The notes below the pieces were generated by a model. It was not told the origin of the DNA. It saw only the letters and a program-made list of their open reading frames with translations, and made no database searches. Shown here piece after piece: positions 1-5,820 of a DNA stretch of 7,997 bases. The stretch lies in NCBI GenBank assembly GCA_017999075.1, contig JAGOBX010000147.1:1-7997 (forward strand), written 5' to 3'. This stretch comes from JAGOBX01 sp017999075 [NCBI: Candidatus Babelota bacterium]. Its GTDB lineage: Bacteria > JAGOBX01. The translations under genes and the position numbers were made by a program. The stretch's first letter is position 1, and each line of letters begins with the position of its first letter.

Positions 1-1464
1 CATTTATTCTGTTTTATGGATACGACAGATATTGATAATGCAAAAAATAATTTGAAGCGTCGAGAAAAAGGAATAAAAGAGCAGCATGATTTTAATTTTA
101 TAAAAAAAGACGGAACAAAAATTAATGCTCATTTAGAGACTTCACCTCTTTATGACGACTTTGGTAATTATATAGGAGCGATAGCCGGAGTTATTGATAT
201 AACCTATAGAAAACAAACTGAAGAGCAATTATTAAAACACGAGAAGGAATTACAAATTAAAAATGAATTGTTAATTCAGATTAATTCGCGATTAAAAGAA
301 AAGGAAAAAATTTTAATTAAACGGCAATTGGAAATAATAAAGAACGCAAAAATGGCAAGTTTAGGTCAACTCGTAGCAGGAATAGCTCATGAAATAAATA
401 ATCCTAATAATTTTCTTTCAATAAATATTCCTGTGTTAAAACAATACTGGGAAGCATTGAAACCTATTTTAATTGATTCTTTAAACAAACAGCCTGAAAA
501 AAAATTAGGGAAAGTTTCTTATACTAAAATTACGAATGAAATTGAAATTTTAATTGATGAACTTCAAGATGGCAGCGATAGAATAAAAAAAATAGTATCA
601 AGTTTAAAGGATTTTTCACAACAATCAGTTAATTATTTTAAATTAATTTCAATCAATATTGCAATAGAAAAAAGCTTAACAATAGTTAAAAGCGGTATTT
701 CAAAAAAAACAAAAAATATAATTTTAAATTTACAGAATGATTTGCCTTCAATAAAAGGTGATGAAACCAAAATAATGCAAGTTATTATTAATCTTTTAAA
801 TAACGCGGCAGATGCAATTAATAAGAAAAATGACGGATATGTAAAAATAGAAACAAAATTAGTTGAAAAAAATTTAGTGATTTCTATTAGCGATAACGGT
901 TGCGGAATTGAAGCTGATAAAATGAAATATTTAATGGAACCTTTTTATACTACTAAAGCGGAATCTGGAGGAACAGGTTTGGGAATGCCTATTGTTTATG
1001 GTATTGTTAAAGAACACAATGCTGAATTATGCGTATTATCAAGTTTAAATTGGGGAACAAAAATAATAATACTCATACCTTATGGCGAAATCAATCCTGT
1101 TATCAATTCGGAAATATTGTTATTTGAATCTGATGAAAGTATCACAAAAAAATATACTTTGAATTTTACTGATTCCGGCTTGAACATTATTTCGTTTTGC
1201 AATTTTGATTTTTTATTGAACTATCTATATAGTGAAAATATTATAAATACAATTATTTTGAATATTGAAACATTGTCAGAAGACAGCATAGATTTTATTA
1301 TTAAATATAAAAATCGAAATCCGTGGGTCAAAATAATACTGATTTCCGAAAAAGAAATAATTGGACATATTCTTTTAGAATATAGTTTTAAAAACAGAAT
1401 TTTTTCGAAAATCAGCGAGTCTTTAACTGAATTAATTTTTATGATAAAGGATTATATGCTGTAA
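1..1464 (+). CDS. PAS-domain sensor histidine kinase with C-terminal receiver-like domain (5' partial)
   Basis: Membrane-independent sensor kinase, at least in the part visible. The reading frame is open to base 1, and the residues before the first ATG (base 16) continue a PAS fold, so the true start lies upstream of the window. Numbering from the ATG at 16: residues 1-70 are the end of a PAS/PAC domain (KKDGT, then DITYRK), followed by a probable coiled coil to about 110. A HisKA domain has the phospho-acceptor H125 in AGIAHEINNPNN. The ATPase domain has an N box (N259, N263), a G1 box DNGCGI (293-298), an F box EPFYTTK (308-314) and a G2 box GGTGLGM (318-324). Residues 365-482 look like a receiver fold with N416 where the phospho-acceptor Asp should be. 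The NtrC-type regulator downstream is the likely partner. No transmembrane segment is seen. The kinase call is firm; the signal is unknown. Confidence 0.93.
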   Translation, partial: HLFCFMDTTDIDNAKNNLKRREKGIKEQHDFNFIKKDGTKINAHLETSPLYDDFGNYIGAIAGVIDITYRKQTEEQLLKHEKELQIKNELLIQINSRLKEKEKILIKRQLEIIKNAKMASLGQLVAGIAHEINNPNNFLSINIPVLKQYWEALKPILIDSLNKQPEKKLGKVSYTKITNEIEILIDELQDGSDRIKKIVSSLKDFSQQSVNYFKLISINIAIEKSLTIVKSGISKKTKNIILNLQNDLPSIKGDETKIMQVIINLLNNAADAINKKNDGYVKIETKLVEKNLVISISDNGCGIEADKMKYLMEPFYTTKAESGGTGLGMPIVYGIVKEHNAELCVLSSLNWGTKIIILIPYGEINPVINSEILLFESDESITKKYTLNFTDSGLNIISFCNFDFLLNYLYSENIINTIILNIETLSEDSIDFIIKYKNRNPWVKIILISEKEIIGHILLEYSFKNRIFSKISESLTELIFMIKDYML

Positions 1465-1467
1465 AGA

Positions 1468-1482
1468 GTGCGAAGTGCGAGG
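1468..1482 (+). repeat. GTGCGA(A/G)G tandem motif, left copy
   Basis: GTGCGAAG is followed immediately, with a shared G, by GTGCGAGG. The second unit lies within AAGTGCGAGG (1473-1482), which recurs exactly at 1844-1853. The first unit recurs inverted at 1975-1982. The right end of the repeat merges into the ribosome binding site of the small gene. Confidence 0.6.
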
Positions 1483-1486
1483 AGGT
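1479..1486 (+). promoter_or_regulatory. Strong Shine-Dalgarno of the four-helix-bundle gene
   Basis: GAGGAGGT lies 8 bases before the ATG at 1495. It is the best ribosome binding site in the window and supports that start. It overlaps the flanking repeat, so the element appears to bring its own translation signal. Confidence 0.65.
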
Positions 1487-1494
1487 AAAAAAGT

Positions 1495-1812
1495 ATGCAT
1501 TTGGAAATATATAAAACTGCTTATAGTGTTTGTATCGAATTTTATAAATTAATCCAAAAATATCCTAAAGAAGAAATATACGGTCTGGTTTCGCAAATGC
1601 GGCGCGCAGCAGTATCTATCCCATCAAATATTTCTGAAGGGTATAAAAGAAATAGCAAAAAGGAATTTGAACATTTTTTGTATATTAGTTTAGGGTCTAT
1701 AGGTGAATTAGAAACACAAATAAAAATTTCCAAAGATTTAGAATATATATTAAAAAATGAATGTGAAAATATTATTGAAAAACTTAATAGTTTAGAAGAA
1801 ATGATACATTGA
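1495..1812 (+). CDS. Four-helix-bundle protein (S23/IVP-like family), probably cut short by a TGA
   Basis: Small all-helical protein of the family formerly called S23 ribosomal protein, related in fold to the accessory protein Avd of diversity-generating retroelements. The family hallmark is clear at residues 35-76: MRRAAVSIPSNISEGY, then KEFEHFLYISLGSIGELETQI. The molecular role of stand-alone members is not established; a basic surface and nucleic-acid binding are proposed for relatives. The start at 1495 has a strong Shine-Dalgarno. The product is 105 residues, slightly short for the family (about 115-120). Directly after the TGA the same frame reads FISGMRKREE and then TAA at 1843-1845, which resembles the usual family C-terminus, so the TGA may be a recent nonsense change. 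No reverse transcriptase, variable repeat or rRNA gene is nearby. Confidence 0.88.
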   Translation: MHLEIYKTAYSVCIEFYKLIQKYPKEEIYGLVSQMRRAAVSIPSNISEGYKRNSKKEFEHFLYISLGSIGELETQIKISKDLEYILKNECENIIEKLNSLEEMIH

Positions 1813-1845
1813 TTTATAAGTGGTATGAGGAAGCGTGAAGAATAA
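1810..1845 (+). other. In-frame continuation after the premature TGA of the four-helix-bundle gene
   Basis: TGA (1810-1812) is followed in frame by ten codons, FISGMRKREE, and TAA at 1843-1845. Members of this family commonly end in a Gly-Leu-Ile-x-Ser-Leu-Lys-type helix. The TGA falls where the Gly would be, and GGA to TGA is a single base change. Including it would give 116 residues. The second stop touches the downstream direct repeat. Reading TGA as an amino acid genome-wide is unlikely, because the small receiver gene at 5821 also ends in TGA at its natural length. Confidence 0.45.
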
Positions 1846-1853
1846 GTGCGAGG
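1844..1853 (+). repeat. AAGTGCGAGG direct repeat, right copy
   Basis: Exact 10-bp copy of 1473-1482, starting within the second stop codon of the four-helix-bundle gene. It is followed by GCGCAATG and a looser AAGTGAAATG, which may be a decayed unit of the same motif. Confidence 0.6.
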
Positions 1854-1887
1854 CGCAATGTGACAAGAAGTGAAATGTAGTTTGTTG

Positions 1888-2007
1888 ATGGTCGAAAAAA
1901 TGGAAAAAGAAAAATCAAGGATAGAGCCAATAATAGATGCATTGGATTATATAGAGCATGAAAAACATTTCTCTCTTCGCACCTCGAACTATTTCAATAT
2001 GGAGTAA
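1888..2007 (+). other. Short open reading frame before the sigma-54 regulator, doubtful gene
   Basis: ATG at 1888 (or 1900) opens a 39- or 35-codon frame ending at 2005-2007, three bases before the regulator ATG. The predicted peptide contains IEPIIDALDYIEHE and matches nothing I recognise. It reads through the inverted repeat copy at 1975-1982, and no convincing Shine-Dalgarno precedes it. It may be a remnant, a leader for translational coupling, or chance. It accounts for most of the gap between the small gene and the regulator. Confidence 0.15.
1975..1986 (-). repeat. CTTCGCACCTCG, inverted copy of the flanking motif
   Basis: Its reverse complement, CGAGGTGCGAAG, is built from the same GTGCGA(A/G)G units found at 1468-1482 and 1846-1853. 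It lies just upstream of the regulator ribosome binding site and is a candidate right end of the inserted segment. Confidence 0.5.
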
Positions 2008-2010
2008 ATA

Positions 2011-3333
2011 ATGAAAATACTGATAATTGATGACGAAATAAATACTTGCAAAGCATTAAATAGAATGCTTGAATTAAATTCTTATATGGATGTAGAATAT
2101 TACACAGATATTTTAAATGCTGAAAAAGCAATTTATTCAAATGAATTTGATATAGTATTGCTTGATTTAATGATGCCGGAAAAAAACGGACAGACGATTT
2201 TGAGCGAAGCAAAAGCAAAAGACATTAGATCAGAATTTATAATCCTTACCGCAGTTAATGATATTCCAACAGTTATTGAATGTATAAAAACAGGCGCTTT
2301 TAATTATATTTTAAAGCCGATTGATAATAAAATGCTTTTAGCGTCATTGAAAAAAATTGAAGAAATAATAAGTTTGAAAACATCTTTAAATTTATTTACT
2401 ACAAATATGCCGATTGATATAAATAAAAATTTTTCAAAAATTATTACCAATGATACTAATTTTAAAAAAATAATTAATTATGCAGCCAAACTTGCGAAAA
2501 CTGACTGCAATATATTATTAAACGGTGCAACCGGCACTGGGAAGGAATTATTTGCCGAAGCCATCCATCGTGAAAGTACAAGATGCGATAAAAATTTCGT
2601 TCCTGTTAATATTAATGCAATTCCAAAAAATTTATTTGAAAGCATTCTATTTGGTCATAAAAAAGGTTCGTTTACAGGTGCTTATAAAGATGAAGCAGGA
2701 CTTGTAAAAAAAGCAGACGAAGGCTCATTATTTCTTGATGAAATCGGAGATATTGATATTGAAAATCAAGTCAAACTTTTGAGACTTATTGATTCTAAAG
2801 AATATTATCCTGTTGGGAGCAGTAAAGTGGAATATTCTGACTTTCGACTTATAACCGCAACTAACAAAAATTTGAAATCAGCAGTTGAAAATGGAAAATT
2901 CAGGGCTGATTTATATTACCGTTTAAAATCAGGATACATATATCTGCCTCCTTTAAATGAACGTGGAACCGATATTGTCATAATATCAAAAGAACTAATA
3001 AAACGTTTTTCAAATAAATATAAAAATCAAAAAGAATTGTCGGCGGAATTTTTATTTGAATTACAGAATATGAATTTCCCGGGTAATTTTCGAGAATTAT
3101 ATTCTTTTTTAGAAGAAGTGTATTTTAAAAGCCCAAATAATTTAATTGCAAAAGATTTTTTCCATAATTTAAATTTTACAAAAGTTTCTACGATATCAAC
3201 CTTTTGCACGCTAAAAGAAAATCATATAAAAAGGGCATTACAAACGTCGGAAACAAAAGAAAAAGCAGCTGAATTGCTTGGTATATCCCGCGCGCAATTA
3301 TATAGATATATCAAAAAATATGAAATAAAATAA
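2011..3333 (+). CDS. Sigma-54-dependent response regulator, NtrC family
   Basis: Cytoplasmic transcription activator that, once phosphorylated, would hydrolyse ATP to open promoters held by sigma-54 RNA polymerase. Three domains are visible in 440 residues. The receiver (1-118) has acidic residues D7, D8 and E9, phospho-acceptor D52 in VLLDLMMP, T80 and K102. The AAA+ domain (about 140-375) has Walker A GATGTGKE (172-179), the sigma-54 contact loop GSFTGA (219-224, one change from GAFTGA), Walker B SLFLDEIGD (239-247), candidate arginine fingers R298 and R304, and FPGNFREL (356-363). The C-terminus (about 400-436) is a Fis-type helix-turn-helix, AAELLGISRAQLYRYI. GGAG at 2001-2004 supports the start. 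The upstream PAS kinase is the likely partner, now separated by an insert. The target promoters are unknown. Confidence 0.95.
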   Translation: MKILIIDDEINTCKALNRMLELNSYMDVEYYTDILNAEKAIYSNEFDIVLLDLMMPEKNGQTILSEAKAKDIRSEFIILTAVNDIPTVIECIKTGAFNYILKPIDNKMLLASLKKIEEIISLKTSLNLFTTNMPIDINKNFSKIITNDTNFKKIINYAAKLAKTDCNILLNGATGTGKELFAEAIHRESTRCDKNFVPVNINAIPKNLFESILFGHKKGSFTGAYKDEAGLVKKADEGSLFLDEIGDIDIENQVKLLRLIDSKEYYPVGSSKVEYSDFRLITATNKNLKSAVENGKFRADLYYRLKSGYIYLPPLNERGTDIVIISKELIKRFSNKYKNQKELSAEFLFELQNMNFPGNFRELYSFLEEVYFKSPNNLIAKDFFHNLNFTKVSTISTFCTLKENHIKRALQTSETKEKAAELLGISRAQLYRYIKKYEIK

Positions 3334-3348
3334 GGATCTGCTCCTTTT
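3332..3348 (+). terminator. Weak terminator-like hairpin after the regulator
   Basis: AAGGA (3332-3336) can pair with TCCTT (3342-3346) across a five-base loop, followed by TT and an interrupted T-rich stretch. It begins inside the regulator stop codon. The stem is short and AT-rich, so termination would be inefficient. Confidence 0.3.
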
Positions 3349-3406
3349 ACTATTTTTCTATTTATGCCGGTGCCCATATACGTTTTTTTTCGATTTAAAA
3401 TATCTG

Positions 3407-3444
3407 TTGTCTCTCTATTGAGACAAAATCATTTGTCCTGTCTC
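3407..3444. promoter_or_regulatory. Clustered TGTC/GACA inverted repeats, candidate operator
   Basis: TTGTCTC (3407-3413) and GAGACAA (3420-3426) form a perfect 7-bp inverted repeat with a six-base spacer. GACAAA (3422-3427) and TTTGTC (3432-3437) form a second perfect one with a four-base spacer, sharing bases with the first. A further TGTCTC lies at 3439-3444. Repeated dyads of this kind are typical of a dimeric regulator site. They lie about 100 bp upstream of the -10 sequence, an enhancer-like distance. The NtrC-type regulator just upstream is one candidate binder, by position only. Confidence 0.45.
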
Positions 3445-3543
3445 ATTTCAGAAACATAATTCTAAAGCATTAAATCAGTATCATCAAACTAATTATTTGC
3501 TAACAATGATGTTCGTAAAATTTTTTTAAAAATTTATTTTAAT

Positions 3544-3552
3544 TGCTATAAT
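3544..3552 (+). promoter_or_regulatory. Possible extended -10 promoter for the chemosensory cluster
   Basis: TGCTATAAT combines a TGn extension (3544-3546) with a perfect TATAAT (3547-3552). The matching -35 window (3524-3529, TTTTAA) is poor, which an extended -10 can tolerate. It would give a leader of about 90 bases before the ATG at 3652. In such AT-rich DNA chance matches are common. Confidence 0.35.
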
Positions 3553-3651
3553 TGTATACGTAAAATAATTAAACTAAGATGCATATTTTATTAATTTTTA
3601 CATCGGATTGGAATTATCTAATAATTTTGTACCTTTTTGAATAGGTGAAAA

Positions 3652-4710
3652 ATGGGATATAGCCCTGAAATAAAAAATATTATTATTATTGATGATGAAG
3701 AAATTATATGTAAATCATTAGAACGATTATTGGGAATTAATAATTATAATACAATGTCGTTTTTATCTGCAGAAGATGCTATTACGTTTCTTGAAACAAA
3801 TCAGCGTGATACCCCTGAATTGATAATTACTGATTATAATTTAAAAAAGCAGAATGGTATTGAATTGTTGGAAAAATTAAAAAAAAATTATCCTGAAATC
3901 AGTGTTATTATTATAACCGGTTATGGTTATAAAGAATTAGTTATTGAAAGTTTGAGATTTGGAGCGGATGATTTTATTGATAAACCTTTTAATTCTGAAA
4001 ATATAATAGATTCAATAAAAAAAATTAATAATAAACGTATATCTAATTATAAAATTCATAAACAAAAAAGTTCATCTATAATGCACGAAATTAATAATCA
4101 TTTATCAATAATGAAAAACAGCGCTCACCTTTTAAAAATTGATAAAAATAGCTATTCTGAAATTTCTGATATTTTGAACAATCAAATAGATTTAATGAAT
4201 GAAACTATTAAAACGATTCTATCTCCTGAAAATTTTGTTGCTTCTTCAATAAAAATAATAAAGGGAAACTTTAATATAAGCACTCTTATTAAAACTGTTA
4301 TATTACTTCTTGAAAATAATGCTGCCGATAAAAATATAAAAATTGAAACCGAATTGATTGATACAAATATATCCGGTGATATAAATTATGTGCGTCAGGT
4401 GATTATGAATATTTTACTGAATGCAATTATATATTCCCCCCCCCACACCAGCATTAAAATTAATATGAAGAATGAAAAACAACATATTATTATTGAAATA
4501 GCTGATGAAGGAATTGGAATTCAGGATAAATTTAAAGAAAAAATTTTTGATTATGGTTTTAGAATTAACCAGGAAATAAAAGGATGCGGAATAGGTTTGT
4601 TTTTTGCAAAAAATGTATTGAATGCGCATGACGGTAGAATAGAAGTAATTGATAATCGGCCGCGAGGAAGCATATTTAGAATAATTTTAAATTTAATTGA
4701 AAATAGATAA
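3652..4710 (+). CDS. Receiver-histidine kinase (N-terminal REC, C-terminal HisKA/HATPase)
   Basis: Soluble protein of 352 residues joining an N-terminal receiver to a kinase core, so its kinase activity is likely controlled by phosphorylation of its own receiver. The receiver (about 8-125) has D14, D15, E16, phospho-acceptor D61 in LIITDYNL, T89 and K111 in DKPF. The HisKA helix has H145 in MHEINNHLSIM. The ATPase has an N box (N253, N257), a G1 box DEGIGI (285-290) and a G2 box GCGIGLFFAK (311-320). No sensor or membrane segment is present, so input must come from a partner kinase; the CheA encoded downstream is one candidate. The start is supported by AGGTG at 3643-3647. A run of nine C at 4436-4444 lies within the N-box region and is very unusual in this AT-rich gene. 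Its stop overlaps a short ATG-initiated frame that leads to cheR. Confidence 0.93.
   Translation: MGYSPEIKNIIIIDDEEIICKSLERLLGINNYNTMSFLSAEDAITFLETNQRDTPELIITDYNLKKQNGIELLEKLKKNYPEISVIIITGYGYKELVIESLRFGADDFIDKPFNSENIIDSIKKINNKRISNYKIHKQKSSSIMHEINNHLSIMKNSAHLLKIDKNSYSEISDILNNQIDLMNETIKTILSPENFVASSIKIIKGNFNISTLIKTVILLLENNAADKNIKIETELIDTNISGDINYVRQVIMNILLNAIIYSPPHTSIKINMKNEKQHIIIEIADEGIGIQDKFKEKIFDYGFRINQEIKGCGIGLFFAKNVLNAHDGRIEVIDNRPRGSIFRIILNLIENR
4436..4444 (+). repeat. C9 homopolymer inside the receiver-kinase gene
   Basis: Nine consecutive C encode the end of Ser262, Pro263, Pro264 and the first base of His265, directly after the N box. Gain or loss of one C would shift the frame and remove the G1 and G2 boxes. 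It is the only long G/C homopolymer seen in the window. Confidence 0.85.
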
Positions 4711-4753
4711 TGAATAATATAATAAAGGATAAAATTGAAAAAATTAAAACTAA

Positions 4754-4778
4754 AATTCGTAATTCTGAATTCATAATT
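4754..4778. repeat. Imperfect AATTC-based palindrome upstream of cheR
   Basis: The sequence has the pattern AATT-n3-AATTC-n-GAATT-n3-AATT, centred at 4766 and symmetric in 18 bases plus the centre. It lies 17 bp before the cheR ATG, so it could be an operator or a small hairpin affecting translation. Repeats of AATTCGT type are also common intergenic filler in AT-rich genomes. Confidence 0.3.
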
Positions 4779-4795
4779 ATTTTTAGTGGTGAACT

Positions 4796-5593
4796 ATGGA
4801 ATTATTAAGAAGAGATTTTGAAATATTCAGAAAAATAATATACGATTTGTGCGGGATTTGTATAACCGAACAAAAGAAAGAACTTCTAAAAAACCGGCTT
4901 AATAAGAGAATAATGGCATTGAAATTAGAGTCTTTTTCTGATTATCGGAAACTTATTAATGAAACAAAAAATAATTCTGAAATAGAGTTTTTGATAAATG
5001 CCATATCCACAAATAAAACAGAATTTTACAGGGAAATCAAGCATTTTAATATTTTTACAGATATTTTATCTTCAAAATATAAAAATAATAATAATGAACT
5101 TTTTGTATGGAGTGCCGCCTGTTCATCAGGCGAAGAACCTTATTCTATTGTAATGACAATACTTGAAAATTTACCTGATGCTTCTCATCGAAAAATTAAA
5201 ATTCTTGCTACCGATATAGATACTGATGTTCTTAATAAAGCGCAGGCCGGCGTATATTCAAGAGAACAGATTTCAGTGGTTCCTTATATTCAACAAAAAA
5301 AGTATTTTACCTCAAATAATGGAAGCGTTATAATAAAAAATATTATAAAAGATTTTATAAGTTTCAGACAATTGAATTTAATTAAAGAATTTCCATTCAA
5401 TAAGAAATTTGATTTTATTTTTTGCAGAAATGTAATGATATATTTTGATTTAGAAACTCAAAAAAAATTGGTGGATAAAATTTATGAGTTGACTAACCCG
5501 TCAGGTTATTTATTTGTAGGGCATACGGAATCATTAAGCAAGTTGGATATAAAATTTGATTATGTTTGTCCATCGGTGTATCAGAAGAATTAG
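4796..5593 (+). CDS. cheR: Chemotaxis protein methyltransferase CheR
   Basis: Cytoplasmic enzyme that transfers methyl groups from S-adenosylmethionine to glutamates of chemoreceptors, giving adaptation. At 265 residues it has the usual length of single-domain CheR. An N-terminal helical domain (about 1-70) is followed by STNKTEFYRE (71-80), the conserved substrate-side motif. The SAM-binding motif is WSAACSSGEEPYS (105-117), with the acidic adenosine-binding stretch ATDIDTDVL (138-146). The CheR signature FDFIFCRNVMIYFD (205-218) and GYLFVGHTESL (237-247) complete the fold. No pentapeptide-binding beta-subdomain or TPR extension is evident at the C-terminus. The ribosome binding site is weak (GTGGTGA, 4786-4792). 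A methyltransferase implies receptors elsewhere; the opposing CheB is not in the window. The identification is firm. Confidence 0.96.
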   Translation: MELLRRDFEIFRKIIYDLCGICITEQKKELLKNRLNKRIMALKLESFSDYRKLINETKNNSEIEFLINAISTNKTEFYREIKHFNIFTDILSSKYKNNNNELFVWSAACSSGEEPYSIVMTILENLPDASHRKIKILATDIDTDVLNKAQAGVYSREQISVVPYIQQKKYFTSNNGSVIIKNIIKDFISFRQLNLIKEFPFNKKFDFIFCRNVMIYFDLETQKKLVDKIYELTNPSGYLFVGHTESLSKLDIKFDYVCPSVYQKN

Positions 5594-5792
5594 GGACAAA
5601 GGCACAGAGGGACAAAGTATTTAAAAGATTATAGAAATATTTTTTAAAGGTTTATGGTCATTATAAGAATTCAGGATTATTAATTATGAAAACAAAATAC
5701 GAAACAAATTTACAGATAAAAATTGAAAACTTGGTAATTATTCACAGAGCAAAAAAATATTTGTACCTTTGCACCCATGTGCCTTTGTCCCT
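5592..5792. repeat. 200-bp segment bounded by inverted repeats (GGGACAAAGGCACA type)
   Basis: AGGGACAAAGGCACA at 5592-5606 has an exact inverted copy at 5778-5792. Extending inward, 5592-5617 and 5767-5792 match in 22 of 26 positions. The left arm also holds a direct repeat of GGGACAAAG (5593-5601 and 5609-5617, 16-bp period). The left arm starts inside the cheR stop codon and the right arm is followed by TGTTTTT. The interior is AT-rich and has no supported gene; a 38-codon frame from 5686 runs through the right arm and is probably chance. It may be a non-autonomous insertion-like element or a long stem-loop between cheR and the receiver gene. Confidence 0.6.
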
Positions 5793-5797
5793 GTTTT

Positions 5798-5803
5798 TAT
5801 AAT
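5798..5803 (+). promoter_or_regulatory. TATAAT sequence before the small receiver gene, weak promoter candidate
   Basis: A perfect -10 hexamer lies 17 bp before the ATG at 5821, but no acceptable -35 is correctly spaced. Transcription would start at or inside the ribosome binding site GAGGG (5810-5814). It may be a chance match or a very short-leader promoter. Confidence 0.15.
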
Positions 5804-5820
5804 AGCATTGAGGGAAAACA

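Larger units (their letters stand above)
1465..1989. mobile_element. Putative insertion carrying the four-helix-bundle gene
   Basis: This segment separates a kinase from its likely cognate regulator. It begins directly after the kinase stop codon and ends 21 bp before the regulator start. AAGTGCGAGG occurs at 1473-1482 and again at 1844-1853, on either side of the small gene. GTGCGAAG at 1468-1475 has an exact inverted copy, CTTCGCAC, at 1975-1982. These G-rich motifs stand out against the AT-rich surroundings. Four-helix-bundle (S23/IVP-like) genes are known as inserts, notably in 23S rRNA intervening sequences. That this segment is mobile is inference; no transposase or recombinase is present. 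The right boundary could be 1853 rather than 1989. Confidence 0.4.
3334..3651 (+). other. 318-bp intergenic regulatory region
   Basis: Non-coding gap between the sigma-54 regulator and the receiver-kinase. It contains the weak hairpin at its left end, the inverted-repeat cluster at 3407-3444, an A/T-rich stretch at 3520-3540, an extended -10 at 3544-3552, and AGGTG at 3643-3647 as the likely ribosome binding site of the next gene. No sigma-54 promoter (GG, ten bases, GC in context) was found. No RNA gene is apparent. Confidence 0.5.

Noticed and set aside
1542-1733. Minus-strand 63-codon frame inside the four-helix-bundle gene
   Set aside because: It is fully antisense to a gene with a clear family signature and has no motif of its own.
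1942-1958. GG-n10-GC spacing before the regulator, resembling a sigma-54 promoter
   Set aside because: Only the bare GG and GC match; the flanking TGGCAC and TTGC context is missing.
1495-2010. A diversity-generating retroelement, suggested by the Avd-like small gene
   Set aside because: No reverse transcriptase, template repeat or variable repeat is present in the window.
1994-2218. Minus-strand 74-codon frame opposite the regulator receiver domain
   Set aside because: It is antisense to a well-conserved receiver and its Leu-rich content is a shadow of that codon pattern.
2525-2707. Plus-strand 60-codon frame within the AAA+ domain
   Set aside because: It is an alternative frame of the Walker A to GSFTGA region; no homology pattern.
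3027-3209. Minus-strand 60-codon frame opposite the regulator C-terminal half
   Set aside because: It lies wholly inside the regulator gene and has no recognisable domain.
4414-4629. Minus-strand 71-codon frame opposite the receiver-kinase ATPase domain
   Set aside because: It is antisense to the N and G boxes and its Gly-rich part is only the complement of the C9 tract.
5686-5802. 38-codon frame within the inverted-repeat segment
   Set aside because: Its end is encoded by the repeat arm, it has no ribosome binding site, and the peptide shows no domain.
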